A stretch of DNA of 9,207 bases from Bacillota bacterium (GTDB lineage Bacteria > Bacillota > Clostridia > Oscillospirales > Oscillospiraceae), in NCBI GenBank assembly GCA_009781925.1, contig WQUU01000266.1, positions 1-9,207 of the forward strand, in the 5' to 3' direction. A program made the position numbers and the translations under genes. The number at the start of each line of letters is the position of its first letter. Within the stretch, counting starts at the first letter, position 1. Of the stretch, positions 6,721-9,207 are shown piece after piece. The notes beneath the pieces were generated by a model. It saw only the letters and a list, made by a program, of their open reading frames with translations, ran no database searches and was not told the DNA's origin.

Positions 6721-6728
6721 TCTCCTTT
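6721..6728 (-). promoter_or_regulatory. Ribosome binding site of the ABC ATPase gene
   Basis: AAAGGAGA on the minus strand sits 7-8 nt upstream of ACG 6713 and would lie inside the coding region if TTG 6791 were the start. It is the main argument for the downstream, non-standard start. Confidence 0.6.
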
Positions 6729-6748
6729 CGCCGGGCAGGATAACAGAT

Positions 6749-6780
6749 CCGCCGGTTGCGCGCCACCAACCGGCGGTTGG
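6749..6780. repeat. Two mutually exclusive hairpins in the ABC exporter leader
   Basis: CCGCCGGTT (6749-6757) pairs perfectly with AACCGGCGG (6768-6776) across a 10-nt loop. CCAACC (6766-6771) also pairs with GGTTGG (6775-6780) across 3 nt. Both pairings use 6768-6771 and 6775-6776, so only one can form at a time. They lie 20 nt or more upstream of the ATPase ribosome site and could be a dyad operator or an RNA switch. No T-tract follows. Confidence 0.35.
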
Positions 6781-6883
6781 AATGTTGTCAACTGGGGGTT
6801 GCGGGGAAGAAGTCAAGGATGACCGCTCGGCCTGCGGCCACCCCTCCTCGAGCTTAACTTGACCCATAATTTTTGCAGTGCAG

Positions 6884-6907
6884 TTCAAGTGCTTGTCAAG
6901 CCTTGAC
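6884..6907. promoter_or_regulatory. Cluster of CAAG/CTTG half-sites, possible operator
   Basis: Four alternating half-sites, CAAG-tg-CTTG (6886-6895) and GTCAAG-c-CTTGAC (6895-6907), are packed in 24 bp just after the XRE gene and upstream of the ABC exporter. Further copies lie at 6812-6817 and 6858-6863. On the minus strand TTGACA (6899-6894) could be a -35, but I see no good -10 at the right distance. The regulator is unknown. Confidence 0.3.
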
Positions 6908-6910
6908 CTT

Positions 6911-7126
6911 TTACTTATTCACTTCCGGTTTATCTGTTCTACCCATCAAATAATCAACAGAAACATCAAAGTAATCGGCGAGTTTGAGGAGCATTTCGTA
7001 AGACGGGTTGACATCGCCCGCCTTCCATTTGCTTATAAGCCCGTTGTCAATACCAGTATCCTTCGTGAGCCTATAGCTAGAAACATTGCGCTCTTGGAGT
7101 ATTTTAACAAAAAAGTCTTTAAACAT
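6911..7126 (-). CDS. XRE/Cro-type transcriptional repressor
   Basis: This 71-residue DNA-binding protein is almost entirely one HTH_3 domain. The first helix is MFKDFFVKILQERNVSS. The helix-turn-helix runs through YRLTKDTGIDNGLISKWKAG (about 18-37), and the end PSYEMLLKLADYFDVSVDYLMGR is typical of phage and ICE repressors. I chose ATG at 7126 because TGAGGA lies 8 nt upstream. A longer frame opening at TTG 7228 would start inside the -35 box of the gene's own promoter. It is divergent from the DUF6809-like gene, and two 18-bp dyads between them are the likely operators, giving autoregulation. The gene is clearly richer in A+T than its neighbours, suggesting transfer. The ABC exporter lies 197 nt downstream on the same strand and might share its transcript. 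Confidence 0.9.
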   Translation of the reverse strand: MFKDFFVKILQERNVSSYRLTKDTGIDNGLISKWKAGDVNPSYEMLLKLADYFDVSVDYLMGRTDKPEVNK

Positions 7127-7142
7127 TTGTGCAATCCTCAGA

Positions 7143-7160
7143 ATCAGAAATATTTCAGAT
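7143..7160. promoter_or_regulatory. Operator O1 of the XRE repressor (predicted)
   Basis: ATCAGAAATATTTCAGAT is an 18-bp near-palindrome with a perfect GAAATATTTC core. It is the exact reverse complement of O2 (7173-7190), with centres 30 bp apart, or nearly three helical turns. It lies in the leader of the repressor mRNA, just upstream of its ribosome site (7140-7135), and upstream of the -35 of the rightward promoter. Confidence 0.7.
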
Positions 7161-7167
7161 ATTTGTA

Positions 7168-7195
7168 TTGACATCTGAAATATTTCTGATATAAT
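7168..7195 (+). promoter_or_regulatory. Consensus promoter for the DUF6809-like gene
   Basis: TTGACA (7168-7173), a 16-bp spacer and TATAAT (7190-7195) match the sigma-A consensus at all 12 positions. Transcription would start near 7202, about 44 nt before the ATG at 7246. The whole spacer is operator O2. Confidence 0.85.
7173..7190. promoter_or_regulatory. Operator O2 of the XRE repressor (predicted)
   Basis: ATCTGAAATATTTCTGAT exactly fills the spacer of the rightward promoter, from the last base of its -35 to the first base of its -10, so a bound repressor must block RNA polymerase. It also lies just downstream of the leftward start site (near 7192), where it could block the repressor's own transcription. 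Confidence 0.75.
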
Positions 7196-7198
7196 GGA

Positions 7199-7228
7199 AT
7201 TATACCACGGAGCAAGGAAAAATGTCAA
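7199..7228 (-). promoter_or_regulatory. Consensus promoter for the XRE repressor gene
   Basis: On the minus strand TTGACA (7228-7223), an 18-bp spacer and TATAAT (7204-7199) match both consensus boxes fully. It faces the rightward promoter: the two -10 boxes form an inverted repeat with 3 bp between them (7196-7198), so polymerase cannot occupy both. Confidence 0.85.
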
Positions 7229-7245
7229 TTACAAGGAGAATAATC

Positions 7246-7512
7246 ATGCAAAGCGTTTTGGAAGACCTGTTTTTCGGTGAGATTCAGCCCAGCATCTGCA
7301 AAAACGCGCGAGCGAAAAAAGCCGGACGGATCATGGACGAGAACGAGGAGATATTGATGAAATTGCTGGAAGGGAAGGAGAAAAAACTATTTCTGGAACT
7401 CGTAAACGCCCAAGGCGAAGTGAACGGCAGCAGCGCGGTGGAGAATTTTATTTGCGGTTTTAAACTCGGCGTGAGGATGCTTATGGAGGGATTATCACCT
7501 GATCTAAAGTGA
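7246..7512 (+). CDS. Small DUF6809-like protein of unknown function
   Basis: This 88-residue, probably all-helical soluble protein is rich in Glu and Lys. It has no signal peptide or membrane segment. Its pattern is MQSVLEDLFFGEIQPS, then ENEEILMKLLEGKEKKLFLELVNAQ, then AVENFICGFKLGVRMLMEGL. This recalls the DUF6809 family, whose members are about 90 residues, common in Clostridia and often found near XRE regulators or in mobile elements. The assignment is from memory of the pattern and no function is known. I chose ATG at 7246 because AAGGAG (7233-7238) lies 7 nt upstream. An earlier in-frame ATG at 7222 sits over the leftward -35 box and has no ribosome site. Transcription from 7168-7195 is probably controlled by the divergent XRE repressor. 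Confidence 0.8.
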   Translation: MQSVLEDLFFGEIQPSICKNARAKKAGRIMDENEEILMKLLEGKEKKLFLELVNAQGEVNGSSAVENFICGFKLGVRMLMEGLSPDLK

Positions 7513-7518
7513 GCCCTT

Positions 7519-7563
7519 ACCCTTATTCCCCTGAGGAAGGGTGCCCGAAGGGCGGGGTTTTGT
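7519..7563 (+). terminator. Probable terminator of the DUF6809-like gene
   Basis: Stem ACCCTT (7519-7524) with AAGGGT (7537-7542) is followed by a GCCC-GAA-GGGC hairpin (7543-7553), then GGGGTTTTGTT. CCCC at 7528-7531 could instead pair with GGGG at 7554-7557. A GC-rich structure before a T-run on the plus strand fits rho-independent termination, but the T-tract is short. Only this structured gap of about 55 bp separates the gene from the converging MacB-like gene. Confidence 0.45.
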
Positions 7564-7568
7564 TCCTT

Positions 7569-8837
7569 CTACTGCTGTCTTAACGCGTCGATCGGGTTCT
7601 GGTTCGCGGCTTTGACCGCCGGGAACACCCCGAAGAGCACGCCGATGAGCATGGAGAACAGCACGCCGATCACAATAAACGGGACGCTGATATACACCAG
7701 AGTCTGGGACATCCGGGACATGACCTCGGCCAGGACGATACCGGCCAAGACTCCGATGAAACCGCCGACGCTGGTGAGGGTCACGGCCTCGGTGAGAAAT
7801 TGGAACAGGATCACCCGTTTTTTCGCGCCCAAAGCCTTTTTCAAGCCGATCTCCCGGATGCGCTCGGTGACGGAGACCATCATGATATTCATGACGCCGA
7901 TGCCGCCCACCACCAGAGAGATACAGGCTACCAGAATGAGCTGCCGGTTGGTGGCGCTGGCCAGATCCTGCATCTGCCGGGCCTTTTCAAGCAGATCTTG
8001 GCTCTTGTAGGTGAGGGTGCTGCCCTCCGGCAGGGACAGGCGGGCGTTTAAAATGTCCGCGGTCTGTTTTCCGGCGTTTGTCATGCTGTCCGTGTTCACG
8101 GCCTTGACCGCCACGCTCTGGGGCTCGTCAAACTGGAAGACGATGGGCCAGGCGCGGTTCGGGATGAAGACCCCGCCGCCGGTGCTGGTGGCGCCGCTGT
8201 TAACGGAGTTATAGTAGTCCTGGATGGTGTCATAGGTTGGGGTAAAGGCCGACCCCTGCATGACCACGCCGATCACCACAAAGGGCTCCCCCATGATCTC
8301 GAGGGTCCTGTCGAGGGGGCTGGAGTCCGGGAAGAGAATCTTGGCCGCCGTATCGTCGAGGATGACCACCTTGCGGCAGAGGTCGTAGTCGCTCTGCACA
8401 AAGCTCCGGCCCCGGAGGAGGCTGTAGCTGAAGACATTGAAATAGTCCGCGTCCACGCCCAGGACGCGCCCGCTGTCCAGCGGCAGATTCCCGTTGAAGA
8501 CGGAGTTGTTGATATAGCGGGAGGTGAAGAGGGAGACGGCGCTGACCTCCCGGAGTTTTCCGATCTCGTCTTTGACATCCTGAGTGATTACGGGGATGCC
8601 GGAGGGGAGCGTGTAGTAGGAGAGGTCGATGGGATAATCGCCGTCATAGAGCTGCACGGTGACAGAGTTGTTGCCCGCGCCGATGAGGTTCTGTTTGATC
8701 TGCTCGTTGGTGCCCTGGATGGTAGAGACGATGGCGATGATGGCCGCGATGCCGATGATGATGCCGAGCATGGTGAGGCCCGAGCGGAGCTTGTGCGCCC
8801 AGATGCCGTGGAAGGCAAGCCTGATGTTTTCTAACAT
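7569..8837 (-). CDS. MacB-type ABC transporter permease
   Basis: This 422-residue membrane protein has the MacB/FtsX layout. There is one N-terminal transmembrane helix (about 21-40, LTMLGIIIGIAAIIAIVSTI) and a large extracytoplasmic MacB_PCD domain (about 41-290). Three C-terminal helices follow (about 298-320, 345-370 and 382-405). The conserved coupling segment GGIGVMNIMMVSVTERIREI and IGLKKALGAKK follows the second helix and contacts the ATPase. In Gram-positive bacteria such proteins work with a membrane-fusion protein and a separate ATPase to export peptides, antibiotics or lipids. No ATPase domain is fused here, and none is encoded downstream. ATG at 8837 follows a G-rich AGGGGGTG site by about 6 nt. 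The gene begins 11 nt after the adaptor gene, so the two are one operon. Confidence 0.92.
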   Translation of the reverse strand: MLENIRLAFHGIWAHKLRSGLTMLGIIIGIAAIIAIVSTIQGTNEQIKQNLIGAGNNSVTVQLYDGDYPIDLSYYTLPSGIPVITQDVKDEIGKLREVSAVSLFTSRYINNSVFNGNLPLDSGRVLGVDADYFNVFSYSLLRGRSFVQSDYDLCRKVVILDDTAAKILFPDSSPLDRTLEIMGEPFVVIGVVMQGSAFTPTYDTIQDYYNSVNSGATSTGGGVFIPNRAWPIVFQFDEPQSVAVKAVNTDSMTNAGKQTADILNARLSLPEGSTLTYKSQDLLEKARQMQDLASATNRQLILVACISLVVGGIGVMNIMMVSVTERIREIGLKKALGAKKRVILFQFLTEAVTLTSVGGFIGVLAGIVLAEVMSRMSQTLVYISVPFIVIGVLFSMLIGVLFGVFPAVKAANQNPIDALRQQ

Positions 8838-8848
8838 GCGCCCACCCC

Positions 8849-9207
8849 CTAGTAGTAGCCGTAGAACGTGTTCGGGTCAACCACCTGGGTCTTGACACCC
8901 GCTCTGGCGTTCTTGTCGTAGGCAAAGGCGATGTTGTCGTCCAGACTCAGTCCGGTCAGGATCTGGTAGTAGGTGCCGTAGACCAGTTTGCCCAGCGTGA
9001 CGGGGCGCTGCTCCAGGCGTCCGTCCGCCCCCGCCACGAAGACATAGGCGCTGCCGTCCGTGTCCTGGCGGATGAAGGGCTTGTCCAGGAAAATTTGATT
9101 CCCCGGCTGAATCGCGCCGGACAGACTTAAGCTGACGCCGCTGCCCGCCACGAGGCCCGCGCCCGCCGGGACATAGAGTTTAAAGGGGTAGTAGCTCACA
9201 TTCATGT
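8849..9207 (-). CDS. Membrane-fusion (MacA/HlyD-type) adaptor, C-terminal part (partial)
   Basis: The gene enters from the right edge; the last 119 codons are visible, ending in TAG at 8851-8849. The residues match the C-terminal beta-barrel and membrane-proximal domain of efflux adaptors: LYVPAGAGLVAGSGVSLSLSG, then IFLDKPFIRQDTDGSAYVFV, then a domain with GRLEQRPVTLGKLVYGTYYQI and GLSLDDNIAF. The ATG at 9205-9203 is internal and is not the start. Unlike most relatives it ends in an unusual Tyr-rich tail (TFYGYY). It would sit outside the membrane, bound to the MacB-like permease encoded 11 nt downstream. The ATPase of the system may lie upstream, outside the window. Confidence 0.85.
   Translation of the reverse strand, partial: MNVSYYPFKLYVPAGAGLVAGSGVSLSLSGAIQPGNQIFLDKPFIRQDTDGSAYVFVAGADGRLEQRPVTLGKLVYGTYYQILTGLSLDDNIAFAYDKNARAGVKTQVVDPNTFYGYY

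Noticed and set aside
6697..6888. A 63-codon minus-strand frame from TTG 6888 across the exporter leader
   Set aside because: It has no ribosome site at its start, low-complexity content, and it runs through the hairpins and the ATPase ribosome site; it is better explained as leader DNA.
7143..7190. The two ATC-GAAATATTTC-GAT dyads as a CRISPR-like or tandem repeat
   Set aside because: There are only two copies, inverted rather than direct, and placed on promoter elements; an operator pair explains them better.

Overview
The window looks like chromosomal DNA of a GC-rich, endospore-forming Clostridia, most like the Oscillospirales. Three things suggest this: GGAGG-type ribosome binding sites, a ytvI-type sporulation membrane protein gene, and a pheB-hom-ask amino-acid cluster with short GTAGGG...CCCTAC palindromic repeats between its genes. 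This is inference from gene content; no 16S or other marker gene is present.

Layout. Positions 1-164 hold the 3' end of a probable lipid kinase (+). It ends inside a perfect 38-bp palindrome that serves as a two-way terminator. Positions 204-3546 (read leftward) form an aspartate-pathway cluster: pheB (ACT-domain regulator), a 5'-truncated cupin remnant, homoserine dehydrogenase (hom) and aspartokinase (ask). A TTGCGT-17-TATGAT promoter drives it. Two palindromic repeat elements sit in the cupin-hom and hom-ask gaps. Ask carries an internal AAGGAGGT-GTG start that would yield a separate ACT-domain beta subunit.

Positions 3654-4733 (+) encode the YtvI-type AI-2E family membrane protein, divergent from pheB. 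Positions 4898-6713 (-) encode a DrrA/DrrB-like two-gene ABC exporter whose genes overlap by 8 bp. The ATPase has no ordinary start codon near its Shine-Dalgarno; an ACG sits at the expected distance.

Positions 6911-7560 are a visibly AT-richer islet: a 71-residue XRE/Cro-type repressor (-) and a divergent 88-residue DUF6809-like protein (+). Between them are two consensus promoters pointing at each other, with -10 boxes 3 bp apart, and two matching 18-bp operators. One operator fills the spacer of the rightward promoter. This compact phage-like switch is the most interesting part of the window.

Positions 7569-9207 (-) hold a MacA/MacB-like exporter: the 3' end of a membrane-fusion protein followed by a complete MacB-type permease. 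Their ATPase is not in view.

How the genes work together: Ask makes aspartyl phosphate and Hom reduces the semialdehyde made from it to homoserine. PheB is a stand-alone ACT protein that may sense an end product. The two exporters are separate systems on either side of the repressor switch. Whether the XRE protein controls either of them cannot be decided from sequence.
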